64,000 nucleotides of DNA from Edwardsiella anguillarum ET080813 (GCF_000264765.2 NZ_CP006664.1:62001-126000); one strand, 5' to 3'. Counted from the stretch's first letter, positions 29,787-38,284 are shown. The notes: a model not told the origin generated them from the sequence alone. Translations and numbers: made by a program.

Positions 29787-30833
29787 ATGACCGTAATGCA
29801 GCACACCCTGAAGATCCGCCGCCCTGACGATTGGCACCTCCATCTGCGCGATGATGAGATGCTGCACAGCGTGTTACCCTACACCAGCCGCCACTTTTCC
29901 CGGGCCGTGGTGATGCCCAATCTGGCTCCGCCGATCACCTCCGTAGAGCAGTGCATCGCCTATCGCCAGCGCATTATCGACGCCGTGCCGCAGGGACATG
30001 CGTTCACCCCGCTGATGACCTGCTATCTGACCGACGCCCTCTCGGTCGATACGCTGATGCACGGCCAGCGGGAAGGCGTGTTCACCGCCGCCAAACTGTA
30101 TCCTGCCAACGCCACCACCAACTCTGCCTGCGGCGTCACCTCCATTCCCGGACTATACCCGCTGTTTGAGGCGATGCAGCAGAGCGGGATGCCGCTGTTG
30201 ATCCACGGTGAGGTCACCCAGGCGGATATCGACATCTTCGATCGCGAAGCGCGCTTTATCGAGCAGGTGATGCTGCCGCTGCGCCGCGACTTCCCCGAGC
30301 TGCGCATCGTCTTTGAACACATCACCACCCGCGAGGCGGCCCAGTTTGTCGCCGAAGGCGATCGCTATCTGGCGGCGACCATTACCCCGCAGCACCTGAT
30401 GTTCAACCGCAACCACATGCTGGTCGGCGGGATTCGCCCGCACCTGTACTGCCTGCCGATCCTCAAGCGCAGCGTGCACCAGCAGGCGCTACGCAAGGCG
30501 GCCACCAGCGGGAAAGCCTGCTTCTTCCTCGGCACCGACTCTGCGCCGCACCTGCGCGGGCGCAAAGAGTCGGCCTGCGGCTGCGCCGGGGTATTCAACG
30601 CGCCGACGGCGCTACAGGCCTACGCAACGGTCTTTGAAGAGGAGCAGGCGCTACAGCATCTGGAGGCCTTCTGTTCGCTGAACGGACCGGCTTTTTATGG
30701 ACTCCCGGCCAATGAGGCGTATATTGAGCTGGTACAGGAGCCTACGTCTGTCGTCGACAGCATCGCCAGCGGCGATGAAACCCTGATCCCCTTCCTGGCA
30801 GGGGAAACGCTGCGATGGTCGGTACGCGCGTAG
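29787..30833 (+). CDS. pyrC: dihydroorotase
   Basis: Zinc enzyme of pyrimidine synthesis: cyclises carbamoyl-aspartate to dihydroorotate. Start at 29787 ([20 protein letters not shown]) gives 348 residues as in E. coli; GCCGGAGC lies just upstream. Zinc ligands are in HLHLRD (about 17-22), the carboxylated Lys in [13 protein letters not shown] (about 103), HGEVT near 140, EHITT near 177, and the catalytic Asp in GTDSAPH near 251. A terminator separates it from fetA. Confidence 0.97.
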   Translation: MTVMQHTLKIRRPDDWHLHLRDDEMLHSVLPYTSRHFSRAVVMPNLAPPITSVEQCIAYRQRIIDAVPQGHAFTPLMTCYLTDALSVDTLMHGQREGVFTAAKLYPANATTNSACGVTSIPGLYPLFEAMQQSGMPLLIHGEVTQADIDIFDREARFIEQVMLPLRRDFPELRIVFEHITTREAAQFVAEGDRYLAATITPQHLMFNRNHMLVGGIRPHLYCLPILKRSVHQQALRKAATSGKACFFLGTDSAPHLRGRKESACGCAGVFNAPTALQAYATVFEEEQALQHLEAFCSLNGPAFYGLPANEAYIELVQEPTSVVDSIASGDETLIPFLAGETLRWSVRA

Positions 30834-30853
30834 GCTCAGGACGTTATTTACTC

Positions 30854-30881
30854 CGGCCTGTCCCTTAGGACAGGCCTTTTT
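30854..30881 (+). terminator. Rho-independent terminator after pyrC
   Basis: GGCCTGTCC CTTA GGACAGGCC with a following TTTTTG, 20 bp past the pyrC stop. Confidence 0.92.
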
Positions 30882-30903
30882 GTTGGCACCCGTGAGGGAG
30901 AAT

Positions 30904-31602
30904 ATGACCGCAACACCGCTACTGGCGCTCAATCACATCGACTTCAGCGCTAATGGACGCCCCATTCTGCACGACGTCTCGCTGACGCTACAGCCCGGCG
31001 AATTCAAAGTAATCACGGGCCCCTCGGGCTGCGGCAAGAGCACCCTGCTCAAAATTGCGGCCTCGCTGCTGGATCCCCAGCGCGGCGAGATCCTGCTGCA
31101 GGGGAAACCCCTGAGCGCCTATCCTCCGGAGGCGTATCGCAAACAGGTCTCCTACAGCTTCCAAACGCCGGTGCTGTTCGGCGATACGGTGCGCGACAAC
31201 CTACTGTTTCCCTATCAGATCCGCAGTGACGCGCCGGATATGGATCGCATCCGCCGCGGTCTGATGCAGTTTGGCCTGCCGCTGCACACGCTAGATCAGC
31301 GCATCGAAGATCTCTCCGGCGGCGAGCGTCAGCGCGTGGCGCTGCTGCGTAACATTCAATATATGCCGCAGGTGTTGCTGCTGGACGAAATCACCAGCGC
31401 GCTGGATGAGCACAATCGAACCATCGTGCATGAGGTCATCACGCACCTCAATCAGCAGCAGGGAATCGCCATTATCTGGGTCACTCACAGCAGCGATGAG
31501 ATTACCCAATGCGACAATGTGATAACCCTGCCGCGCCTGGCCGACAGCGACGACGCAGAGGAAGACGAGACCCAGCCAAACGGAGAGCCGCGCCATGAAT
31601 AG
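30904..31602 (+). CDS. fetA: ABC transporter ATPase FetA (iron/peroxide-stress exporter)
   Basis: ATP-binding half of FetAB (YbbLM), implicated in iron export and peroxide resistance in E. coli. From the ATG at 30904 (MTATPLLALNHIDFSANGRP) it is 232 residues; GAGGGAGAAT precedes it. Walker A GPSGCGKST near 39-47, Q-loop FQTPVLFGD near 85, signature LSGGERQRVAL near 137, Walker B VLLLDEITSALDE near 160, and switch His in VTHSSDE near 196. Overlaps fetB by 8 bp. Confidence 0.93.
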   Translation: MTATPLLALNHIDFSANGRPILHDVSLTLQPGEFKVITGPSGCGKSTLLKIAASLLDPQRGEILLQGKPLSAYPPEAYRKQVSYSFQTPVLFGDTVRDNLLFPYQIRSDAPDMDRIRRGLMQFGLPLHTLDQRIEDLSGGERQRVALLRNIQYMPQVLLLDEITSALDEHNRTIVHEVITHLNQQQGIAIIWVTHSSDEITQCDNVITLPRLADSDDAEEDETQPNGEPRHE

Positions 31603-32353
31603 CCACAACATTACCGATCAGTCTCTGGTCATGGCCCTGGCGCTGGTCGCCATTGCGCTGGTCATCAGCGGGCGGGAAAAGCTGGGACTCGGCAAGGACA
31701 TTCTGTGGAGCGTCAGCCGCGCCATCGTCCAGCTGATCCTGGTGGGCTACGTCTTAAAGTATATCTTTCATCTGGACAGCGCCCTGCTGACCCTATTGAT
31801 GGTGCTGTTTATCTGCGTCAACGCGGCCTGGAACGCGAAGAAGCGCAGTAAGAACCTCAGCAATGCCTTCGCCATGTCGCTGATCGCCATCGTCACCGGC
31901 ACCGCGCTGACCCTGGCGATCCTGATCGTCAGCGGCTCCATCGAATTCACCCCGATGCAGGTGATCCCCATCGCCGGGATGATCGCCGGTAACGCCATGG
32001 TGGCCGTCGGCCTGTGCTATAACAACCTGCGTCAGCGCTTCCACGACGAACGCCAGCGGGTGCAGGAGATGCTCAGCCTGGGCGCGACTCCGAAGCAGGC
32101 ATCGGCAAGGATCATCCGCGCCAGCATCAAGGCGGCGATGATCCCCACCGTCGACTCCGCCAAAACCGTCGGACTGGTCAGCCTGCCGGGCATGATGTCG
32201 GGCCTGATCTTCGCCGGTATCGATCCGGTCAAGGCCATCCGCTATCAGATTATGGTGACCTTTATGCTGATCTCCACCGCCAGCCTCTCCACCATCATCG
32301 CGGGCTACCTCGCCTATGTCAGGTTCTACACGGCCCGCGATCAGCTGCGCTAA
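31595..32353 (+). CDS. fetB: ABC transporter permease FetB
   Basis: Membrane half of FetAB, 252 residues with about seven hydrophobic helices (UPF0014 family). The conserved cytoplasmic loop RQRFHDERQRVQEMLSLGAT (about 148-167) and the PTVDSAKTVGLVSLPGMMSG block (about 185-204) are family hallmarks. The start overlaps the fetA end by 8 bp, so translation is coupled. No iron-responsive site recognised upstream of the pair. Confidence 0.92.
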   Translation: MNSHNITDQSLVMALALVAIALVISGREKLGLGKDILWSVSRAIVQLILVGYVLKYIFHLDSALLTLLMVLFICVNAAWNAKKRSKNLSNAFAMSLIAIVTGTALTLAILIVSGSIEFTPMQVIPIAGMIAGNAMVAVGLCYNNLRQRFHDERQRVQEMLSLGATPKQASARIIRASIKAAMIPTVDSAKTVGLVSLPGMMSGLIFAGIDPVKAIRYQIMVTFMLISTASLSTIIAGYLAYVRFYTARDQLR

Positions 32354-32360
32354 GCCCATA

Positions 32361-32389
32361 CAAAAATCCCCACGCCATGGCGTGGGGAT
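32361..32389 (-). terminator. terminator between convergent fetB and fumarase genes
   Basis: A perfect 24-bp palindrome ATCCCCACGCCATGGCGTGG(GGAT) is followed on the minus strand by TTTTTG. The T-run is on the fumarase side; on the fetB side only the hairpin is present. Confidence 0.8.
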
Positions 32390-32431
32390 CAACGGGATAA
32401 CCCGGCCGCTATCGCTGCCAGGATTAGCCGC

Positions 32432-34078
32432 TTACTTCATGCAGCCACTACAGCGGCTGCTCAAAATCTGCTGGAAGAAGTCATTCCCCTTGTCATCCAC
32501 CAGGATGAAGGCCGGGAAGTCCTCTACCTCAATCTTCCAGATAGCCTCCATTCCCAGCTCAGGATAGGCCACGCAGGTCAGGCTCTTAATGCTCTGCTGC
32601 GCCAGTACCGCCGCCGGGCCGCCGATGCTGCCCAGATAGAAGCCACCGTGTTTATGGCAGGCGTCGGTGACCTGCTGGCTGCGGTTCCCTTTGGCCAGCA
32701 TGATCATGCTGCCGCCGTTGGCCTGCAGTAGGTCAACATAGGAGTCCATACGGCCTGCCGTGGTTGGCCCCAGTGAGCCAGAGGCATGGCCCGCCGGTGT
32801 CTTGGCCGGGCCGGCGTAGTAGATCGGGTGATCCTTCACATACTGCGGCAGCGGCTTGCCTTCATCCAGCAGCGCCTTCAGCTTGGCGTGGGCGATATCG
32901 CGCCCGACGATAATGGTGCCGGAGAGCGACAGGCGGGTGGAGACCGGATACTGGGAGAGCTGTGCCAGAATCTCCTTCATCGGGCGGTTGAGATCCACTT
33001 TGATGGCCTCTCCCTCGCCGGCCTGGCGCAGATGCTCAGGAATATATTTGCCTGGGTTATGCTCCAGCTTCTCGATCCAGATCCCCTCGCGGTTAATCTT
33101 GGCCTTGATATTACGATCCGCCGAGCAGGAAACCCCCATTCCGACCGGACAGGAGGCGCCGTGACGCGGCAGGCGAATCACCCGCACATCGTGGGCAAAG
33201 TATTTGCCGCCGAACTGCGCGCCCAGCCCCAGCTCCTGGGCTGCCAGCAGCAGCTCCTGCTCCAGCGCCACGTCACGGAACGCCTGACCGTGCTCGTTGC
33301 CCTCGGTCGGCAGCGCATCATAGTACTTGGTCGATGCCAGCTTCACCGTCTTCAGGGTAGACTCCGCCGACGTGCCGCCGATAACGAAGGCCACGTGGTA
33401 CGGCGGGCAAGCCGCGGTGCCCAGGGTACGCATCTTCTCGATCAGGAAAGCCTTCAGCTTCTCCGGCGTCAGCAGCGCCTTGGTCTCCTGATACAGGTAG
33501 GTTTTATTGGCTGAACCGCCGCCTTTGGCGACGCACAGGAATTTGTACTCCTCGCCCTCGGTAGCGTACAGATCGATCTGCGCCGGCAGGTTGGTTCCGG
33601 TATTGACCTCATTGTACATATCCAGCGCGGCGTTCTGGGAGTAGCGCAGGTTATCTTCAATATAGGTGTTATAAACCCCGCGCGACAGCGCCTCGGCATC
33701 GCCGCCGCCGGTCCACACGCGCTGGCCTTTTTTACCCACGATAATCGCCGTCCCGGTGTCTTGACAGGTCGGCAGTACCCCCTTGGCGGCGATCTCGGAG
33801 TTGCGCAGGAACTGCAGCGCGACGTATTTATCGTTTTCGCTAGCCTGCGGGTCGTCAAGGATCGCGGCGACCTGACGCTGGTGAGCCGGACGCAGCATAA
33901 ACGAAGCATCGTGGAACGCCTGCTGGGCCAACAGCGTCAGCGCCTGCGGCTCGACCTTCAGCATGTCCTGGCCTTCAAAGCTGACTACGGAGACATGCTC
34001 CTTACTCAGCAGATAATAGTCGGTATCATCGCCTTGCAGCGGAAACGGATCTTGATAATGGAAGGGTTTATTTGACAT
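32432..34078 (-). CDS. fumA: fumarate hydratase, class I (4Fe-4S)
   Basis: Iron-sulfur fumarase that interconverts fumarate and malate in the TCA cycle or its reductive branch. 548 residues, the length of E. coli FumA/FumB. Conserved blocks: [20 protein letters not shown] near 102-121 with a cluster cysteine, [20 protein letters not shown] near 310-330 with further cysteines, and ARMDSYVDL-like [12 protein letters not shown] near 450. FumA and FumB cannot be told apart by sequence alone; there is no adjacent dcuB, which slightly favours FumA. C-terminus is SSRCSGCMK. Confidence 0.93.
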   Translation of the reverse strand: MSNKPFHYQDPFPLQGDDTDYYLLSKEHVSVVSFEGQDMLKVEPQALTLLAQQAFHDASFMLRPAHQRQVAAILDDPQASENDKYVALQFLRNSEIAAKGVLPTCQDTGTAIIVGKKGQRVWTGGGDAEALSRGVYNTYIEDNLRYSQNAALDMYNEVNTGTNLPAQIDLYATEGEEYKFLCVAKGGGSANKTYLYQETKALLTPEKLKAFLIEKMRTLGTAACPPYHVAFVIGGTSAESTLKTVKLASTKYYDALPTEGNEHGQAFRDVALEQELLLAAQELGLGAQFGGKYFAHDVRVIRLPRHGASCPVGMGVSCSADRNIKAKINREGIWIEKLEHNPGKYIPEHLRQAGEGEAIKVDLNRPMKEILAQLSQYPVSTRLSLSGTIIVGRDIAHAKLKALLDEGKPLPQYVKDHPIYYAGPAKTPAGHASGSLGPTTAGRMDSYVDLLQANGGSMIMLAKGNRSQQVTDACHKHGGFYLGSIGGPAAVLAQQSIKSLTCVAYPELGMEAIWKIEVEDFPAFILVDDKGNDFFQQILSSRCSGCMK

Positions 34079-34257
34079 TTTTCTCTCGCTTACAACGTCA
34101 GCTTGTATAAATTTACCGAGCCGCGCAGCGCCATCGGCGTGATGCCCGATAAGAAAAACCGCGCGGCCTGTTAACTTTACCGCCCGATGTTAACATGTTA
34201 TTTACAATAAGCGTTGTGCGACCGCGCTCAGTATCGGCATGTAACGGGACTTCGCCT

Positions 34258-34318
34258 AGGGCGTGTCCCGTAACTGGCCATGAGCATCGCTGGCGCGCAC
34301 AGTTACGGGACACGTCCT
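34258..34318. repeat. 61-bp inverted-repeat element
   Basis: Two 19-bp arms (left AGGGCGTGTCCCGTAACTG, 34258-34276; right 34300-34318) are inverted with one mismatch and are separated by 23 bp. No T-run follows, so it is not a standard terminator. Partial extra copies of the arm (GTAACGGGAC) occur at 34240-34249 and, more degenerate, near 34660. Could be a small mobile miniature element or the fused ends of a lost insertion sequence. Confidence 0.6.
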
Positions 34319-34731
34319 AATCATCAGGTGAATCCATCCTGCCAAATAACCCAAGCGAGGTAACAGGATCAAAATCAAACTATCGGGGATTAATTGTCGT
34401 ATGTTTGGGGAAAGGAGAGGTTAATCACCTTGATTTAAAAAGAAAATGAACAAAATGGCTAAAATCGGTGTACCCAAACCGGATCATATTGCCCACCCCT
34501 CATTACCTCAGGTCTCCCTCCCCCGCCTGAGCATACTCACAAAGCGTATCCGCCATGGCCTGCTGACGGGCGCGGCGGCAGCCAGGGGATGGCCATGATT
34601 GTCGAGCGACTTAACTGAGCCTCAGGGGGACGCCCCACGCGGCGGGGCCAGAATCGGCCCCGTAACGGACGATACGTGCCCCTGCGCGGGCCGCTACGGG
34701 ACTCATCAAGACGGTTACTCGCCGCCAGCAG

Positions 34732-34868
34732 CTAGGGGTATATCAGGCCGCCCAGCGCGCCGCCGACCAGAGGCATCACCCAGAAAGTCGATGCTCAGCT
34801 GGGGAAATGCCGCCGCCGAAGACCAGCCAGAAGGAACCCCAAAACTCCGCCGCCAATTTATTAAACAT
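34732..34868 (-). pseudogene. aquaporin (AqpZ-type) remnant with internal deletion
   Basis: From the ATG at 34868 the frame reads MFNKLAAEFWGSFWLVFGGG, the N-terminus of AqpZ-type aquaporins, then loses homology. A second frame immediately after reads STFWVMPLVGGALGGLIYP and stops at 34732-34734, which is the C-terminal helix of the same family. Both NPA channel motifs and everything between are gone, about 170 residues. Clearly non-functional. It sits between the fumarase gene and the 93-bp repeat in a stretch of decayed sequence. Confidence 0.85.
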
Positions 34869-35007
34869 CAACCACCGCAGCAGAAATAATGAATGATCCG
34901 CGCCAGCGGTATGCCCGACGCCCCGCGCGATGCGCTGAAAACCAGGTGGGTTACCGAAAAAAGAATAAGACGCCTTGCCCGAAGCAATGCAGGCAAAAAC
35001 AGGTAAA

Positions 35008-35100
35008 TAGGCTATCTGCCGCAGCCGTTTGATCTCAACGCTGGCGCACCGCCCTTCTATCGCCTGCAGAAAGGCGGCGAAGTGGGCGCTTTTTTCATGC
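35008..35100. repeat. 93-bp direct repeat, copy 2 (detached end of the ABM gene)
   Basis: Identical to 29146-29238. Here it is an orphan: no 5' part of the ABM gene precedes it on the minus strand, and the frame runs through the missing stop into sequence beside the aquaporin remnant. Confidence 0.95.
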
Positions 35101-35300
35101 ATCATTTAAAACAGACGCACTATCTTATGCGACATATGTAACACAAAATATCAATACTTCGTTAAACTACGGGGTAATATTCTACATAAACCGAAAGCGG
35201 CACAAGAAAAAATAGATGGGATTTTTCTAGCAAAACGAAAGGACTGCCTTAATAAAAATAGAATCAAGACATGTCCGATTACTAATTAGAAATAAAATGC

Positions 35301-35468
35301 TTATTTAGGTATGTAGGGGGGGGAAATATCAACCCGACGGCAAAAGTCAGAAAACAGCGCCTGATGCTCACATACTTTATCTGCGCTGTACAGCACCGCA
35401 TAGGCAAACAGCGCCCCGCCTAACAGGCTAGCCAGTAACATCCATCGTTTGATTTTCATTCGGTCCAT
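35301..35468 (-). CDS. putative MgrB-like PhoQ inhibitor, small membrane protein
   Basis: 55 residues from the ATG at 35468 (MDRMKIKRWMLLASLLGGAL), or 52 from the internal Met at 35459. The first start has the better Shine-Dalgarno (AGGTGA, 6-nt spacing). Layout: short basic N-terminus, one membrane helix (about 10-25), then a periplasmic tail with two cysteines in VCEHQALFSDFC and a short Pro-rich end. E. coli MgrB (47 residues, begins MKKFRW) has the same layout, with CDQDVQFFSGIC and ending FIPW. The local match LFSDFC to FFSGIC is striking, with one residue fewer between the cysteines. MgrB binds PhoQ and dampens PhoP/PhoQ signalling. A PhoP-box-like promoter precedes the gene, as expected for its feedback loop. 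Chance ORF not excluded. Confidence 0.6.
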   Translation of the reverse strand: MDRMKIKRWMLLASLLGGALFAYAVLYSADKVCEHQALFSDFCRRVDISPPYIPK

Positions 35469-35495
35469 TCCATGTCACCTATCTCTGATGGCACC

Positions 35496-35530
35496 AGTGT
35501 ATACCCACCAGGCTAAACTACGGCTCTACA
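35496..35530 (-). promoter_or_regulatory. PhoP-box-like promoter of the MgrB-like gene
   Basis: Minus strand reads TGTAGA-GCCGT-AGTTTA, then 10 bp, then TATACA. The hexamer direct repeat with 5-bp spacing matches the PhoP box (T/G)GTTTA-N5-(T/G)GTTTA at 9 of 12 positions, and its distance to the -10 is that of PhoP-activated promoters. The predicted transcript would have a leader of roughly 20-30 nt. Confidence 0.5.
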
Positions 35531-35924
35531 GCTACCGATTACCACCCGCCGCGCGCGGGAAAAGAGACCAAATGCCAACAGATGAAACGCCCCCGACACA
35601 GAAAAGACACGCGCTACATGGAGGTGCCGAACGCGTTTCTCTGTTAACACTCACACCTCAAGCCTAGCCAGCCTTAGGTAAAGATGCAAGCCACCGACCC
35701 GGACAACCCGCTGTTAATTAAGAGGGATCATCAATACGCTGCCGATACGCGGACGGTACTTTCTGTGCGGGAAAGGTAGGGAGTCGCCCTTGGGAAGCAG
35801 GCTGATGGGGGACGGGATGGCGCCTCACGCGACTCTGAGACGCGCGCAATGCCGACCGCGGCGCGGAAAGGAAACCACCCCTTGTGCTGAGCAGGCAGAG
35901 TGCAGCCCCGCAGCGGCGTACGCT
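35531..35924. other. non-coding gap
   Basis: 394 bp between the MgrB-like gene and tcyN, no supported gene on either strand. Nothing recognised; no clear terminator for tcyN was found in it. Confidence 0.4.
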
Positions 35925-36701
35925 CTAGATTTCAAACTCGGGCGCCATTATCTCCTCCAGATACTGGGCGAGAAACTGGCGAGTGCGCGGGTGACGGGGA
36001 CGGCTGAACAGGGTCTCGGCCGGCCCCTGCTCGACGATACGACCGCCGTCCATAAAGATCACCCGCTGCGCCACGTCGCGGGCAAAGCGCATCTCATGGG
36101 TGACGATCACCATGGTGCGCTGCTCCTGCGCCAGGCCGCGCAGGGTAGCGAGCACCTCGCCCACCAGCTCCGGATCCAGCGCCGAGGTGGGCTCATCGAA
36201 CAGCAAAACCTGCGGCTGCATGGCCAGCGCCCGGGCGATAGCCACCCGCTGCTGCTGACCGCCGGAGAGCCGTTTGGGATAGGCATCGGCCTTATCGGTC
36301 AGTCCGACCCGCGCCAGCAGCGCCCGCCCCTGACGCTCGGCCTCTGCGGGCGCAACCCCGTTAACCACCCGCGGCCCTTCGGTCACGTTCTCCAGCGCCG
36401 TAAGGTGCGGAAATAGGTTGAAATTCTGAAACACAAAGCCGACCTGGCGGCGTAGACGACGGATCTGTGCCTTCTGACGCGCCAGCGAGCGGTTGGCGTC
36501 CACGCGGATATCGCCGACCCGCAGGGTCCCCGCGTCCGGTGTCTCCAGCAGGTTAATACAGCGCAGCAGGGTGCTCTTACCCGAGCCGCTCGGCCCAATG
36601 ATCGCGACCACCTCGCCCGGCTGAACGCACAGATCGACGCCGTGCAGGACCTGCTGATGGTGAAAGGATTTCACCAGCTGTGTCAGTTCGATGGCGCTCA
36701 C
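35925..36701 (-). CDS. tcyN: cystine ABC transporter ATP-binding protein TcyN
   Basis: Amino-acid ABC ATPase of 258 residues, closest by eye to E. coli TcyN (YecC), which energises cystine import by TcyJ-TcyL. Walker A IIGPSGSGKST near 34-44, Q-loop VFQNFNLFPH near 89, signature LSGGQQQRVAIARAL near 144, Walker B VLLFDEPTSALD near 168, switch VTHEM near 200. In E. coli the order is fliA-fliZ-tcyJ-dcyD-tcyL-tcyN; here only 123 bp separate fliZ from tcyN and the binding protein, D-cysteine desulfhydrase and permease genes are missing. It could serve a permease encoded elsewhere or be an orphan. Confidence 0.88.
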   Translation of the reverse strand: MSAIELTQLVKSFHHQQVLHGVDLCVQPGEVVAIIGPSGSGKSTLLRCINLLETPDAGTLRVGDIRVDANRSLARQKAQIRRLRRQVGFVFQNFNLFPHLTALENVTEGPRVVNGVAPAEAERQGRALLARVGLTDKADAYPKRLSGGQQQRVAIARALAMQPQVLLFDEPTSALDPELVGEVLATLRGLAQEQRTMVIVTHEMRFARDVAQRVIFMDGGRIVEQGPAETLFSRPRHPRTRQFLAQYLEEIMAPEFEI

Positions 36702-36735
36702 GCTCTTCTCCCCCTACGCGCCGCACGCCGACGCT

Positions 36736-36770
36736 CCATGCCGTCACTGTAGCAAGGCGTGACGGCATGG
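36736..36770. other. strong hairpin between fliZ and tcyN
   Basis: Perfect 12-bp arms CCATGCCGTCAC / GTGACGGCATGG around an 11-nt loop, no T-run on either side. It lies where tcyJ, dcyD and tcyL are missing. May be an mRNA-stabilising structure, an inefficient terminator for fliAZ, or the scar of the deletion. Confidence 0.6.
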
Positions 36771-36824
36771 AAAGGAATAAAAAGTAATATGCTAATAATT
36801 GTGGGAAATAACCGCCAACGGGCG

Positions 36825-37343
36825 TCAGGCCGCCTGCGCGAACTGAAGATACTGCTGATACTTGCGCAGCGCGATACGATAGTTGTTCTGGCTGCACTGA
36901 GGCAGCGCCGCCAGCCAGCGATCGGACAGATCGCCATACGCCGCCGACGGCGGCGTATGGCGCGCCAGCAGCTCGTCCAAACGCCGCAAACGCACCACAT
37001 ATTCACGGATGCTGCTGTGGCGCATGTCGGTCTGTTCGCACAGGTACTGTTTAAACCCCATGATGTCAAAACGGCTGCTCTGCGCATGGCAATAGACATC
37101 GCTACAGAAACGGCACAGCGCCAGCAGCCCCTGCTGCAGAGCCGCCCAGCCGGCGGCGTCGATCAGCCGCTCCATCTGCGCCTGGCGCGCACGGTTCAGC
37201 AGCGTGCCGTCCAGCACTAGCGAAATGCGATCCAGCGGGCGGCCGCAGTGTGAGCAGCAGCACTGCGCATGTTTAAAGTCTTTTAGATAGCGGCTCAGCG
37301 GCCTACGCCCGGCGGGGGATGAGGGGAAAGGGGTCAATGGCAT
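36825..37343 (-). CDS. fliZ: flagellar regulator FliZ
   Basis: DNA-binding regulator that raises FlhDC activity in Salmonella and antagonises sigma-S promoters in E. coli. 172 residues. Recognisable blocks: RRPLSRYLKDFKHAQ (about 13-27), Cys-rich CCCSHC near 28-33, ALCRFCSD near 75, FDIMGFKQYLCEQT near 92 and REYVVRLRRL near 112, plus NNYRIALRKYQQYLQF near the end. The first 12 residues are not conserved. Follows fliA by 33 bp, so co-transcribed. Confidence 0.94.
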   Translation of the reverse strand: MPLTPFPSSPAGRRPLSRYLKDFKHAQCCCSHCGRPLDRISLVLDGTLLNRARQAQMERLIDAAGWAALQQGLLALCRFCSDVYCHAQSSRFDIMGFKQYLCEQTDMRHSSIREYVVRLRRLDELLARHTPPSAAYGDLSDRWLAALPQCSQNNYRIALRKYQQYLQFAQAA

Positions 37344-37376
37344 CTCTGCACTCCATAGCTATGGCAGAAAGGCGAC

Positions 37377-38099
37377 TTACCGCTGGCTGAGCAGACGAGT
37401 ACGCAGGCGTTTTATCGCCTGGCTATGCAGCTGACTGACGCGTGATTCGCCGACCTCAAGCACCGCGCCGATCTCCTTGAGGTTGAGCTCCTCCTGGTAG
37501 TACAGCGTCAGCACCAGCTTTTCACGCTCTGGCAATGCCTCGATGGCGGCGATCACCCGGCCGCGCAGATCGCTTTCCAACAGCTGACGCAGCGGGTTGG
37601 CCTCTTCGCTCTGCTCCAGGAGCGGCTCAGCGCTATCGCCGTGCTCCTCACGCCACTCGTCGTAGGAAAACAGCTGGCTGGTGTTGGTGTCCAGCAGGAT
37701 TTGCTGGTACTCCTCCAGCGGAATCCCCATCTCCTGGGCTATCTCGCTGTCGCCCGGCGTTCGGCCCAGACGCTGCTCGGCGCGCTGCATGGCGGCAGAT
37801 ACCCCGCGAGCATTCCGCCGTACGCTGCGCGGCACCCAGTCTCGGCTGCGCAGTTCGTCCAGCATCGCGCCGCGGATACGCTGAATGGCATAGGTGGTAA
37901 ACGCGGTCCCCTGCATGGCGTCATAGCGCTCGACCGCATGCAGTAGCCCGATACCGCCCGCCTGCAGCAAATCATCCAGCTCTACGCTGGCCGGAAGGCG
38001 AACCTGCAGGCGCAGCGCCTCATGACGAACCAGTGGCGCATAGCGCTGCCATAACGTATTTTTGTCAATCACGCCTTCGGCGGTATACAAATCAGTCAC
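37377..38099 (-). CDS. fliA: RNA polymerase sigma-28 factor FliA
   Basis: Directs late flagellar genes until held by FlgM. 240 residues. Region 2 carries LQAGGIGLLHAVERYD and TAFTTYAIQRIRGAMLDELR (about 47-83), region 3 RTPGDSEIAQEMGI near 114, and region 4 the helix-turn-helix LNLKEIGAVLEVGESRVSQL near 206-225. Its target promoters are visible at the two flagellin genes and at fliD. Upstream 185 bp to the first flagellin gene's stop. Confidence 0.98.
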   Translation of the reverse strand: MTDLYTAEGVIDKNTLWQRYAPLVRHEALRLQVRLPASVELDDLLQAGGIGLLHAVERYDAMQGTAFTTYAIQRIRGAMLDELRSRDWVPRSVRRNARGVSAAMQRAEQRLGRTPGDSEIAQEMGIPLEEYQQILLDTNTSQLFSYDEWREEHGDSAEPLLEQSEEANPLRQLLESDLRGRVIAAIEALPEREKLVLTLYYQEELNLKEIGAVLEVGESRVSQLHSQAIKRLRTRLLSQR

Positions 38100-38238
38100 G
38101 TCGACAGAACTCGGGTTGATGAATGCCCGCTTATTATCCCGTGTCTATGCCAATCCAATGCCGCGATAAGTCGGTAAAAAAGTGGCCTTTTAGCCGCTTT
38201 GTTCTGCGTAACGCGCTGACATAGCGCGCAGTAAAGGT

Positions 38239-38265
38239 AAAAAAAACCCCGCCGCAGCGGGGTTT
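38239..38265 (-). terminator. terminator after the first flagellin gene
   Basis: Minus-strand AAACCCCGC TGC GGCGGGGTT hairpin followed by seven T. Confidence 0.92.
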
Positions 38266-38284
38266 GGCCTGGCTCTGGATGCGA

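Noticed and set aside
34500-34610. Minus-strand tail ARQQAMADTLCEYAQAGEGD before a stop, possible enzyme C-terminus
   Set aside because: About 22 codons only; a thiolase-like reading was considered but nothing upstream supports it.
34599-34889. 96-codon plus-strand frame over the aquaporin remnant
   Set aside because: Opposite strand to recognisable aquaporin ends; no homology of its own.
29145-35100. Genomic island bounded by 93-bp att sites
   Set aside because: The interior is core metabolism with no integrase; the orphan copy is on the wrong side for a simple 3'-end insertion. Kept only as a direct-repeat finding.
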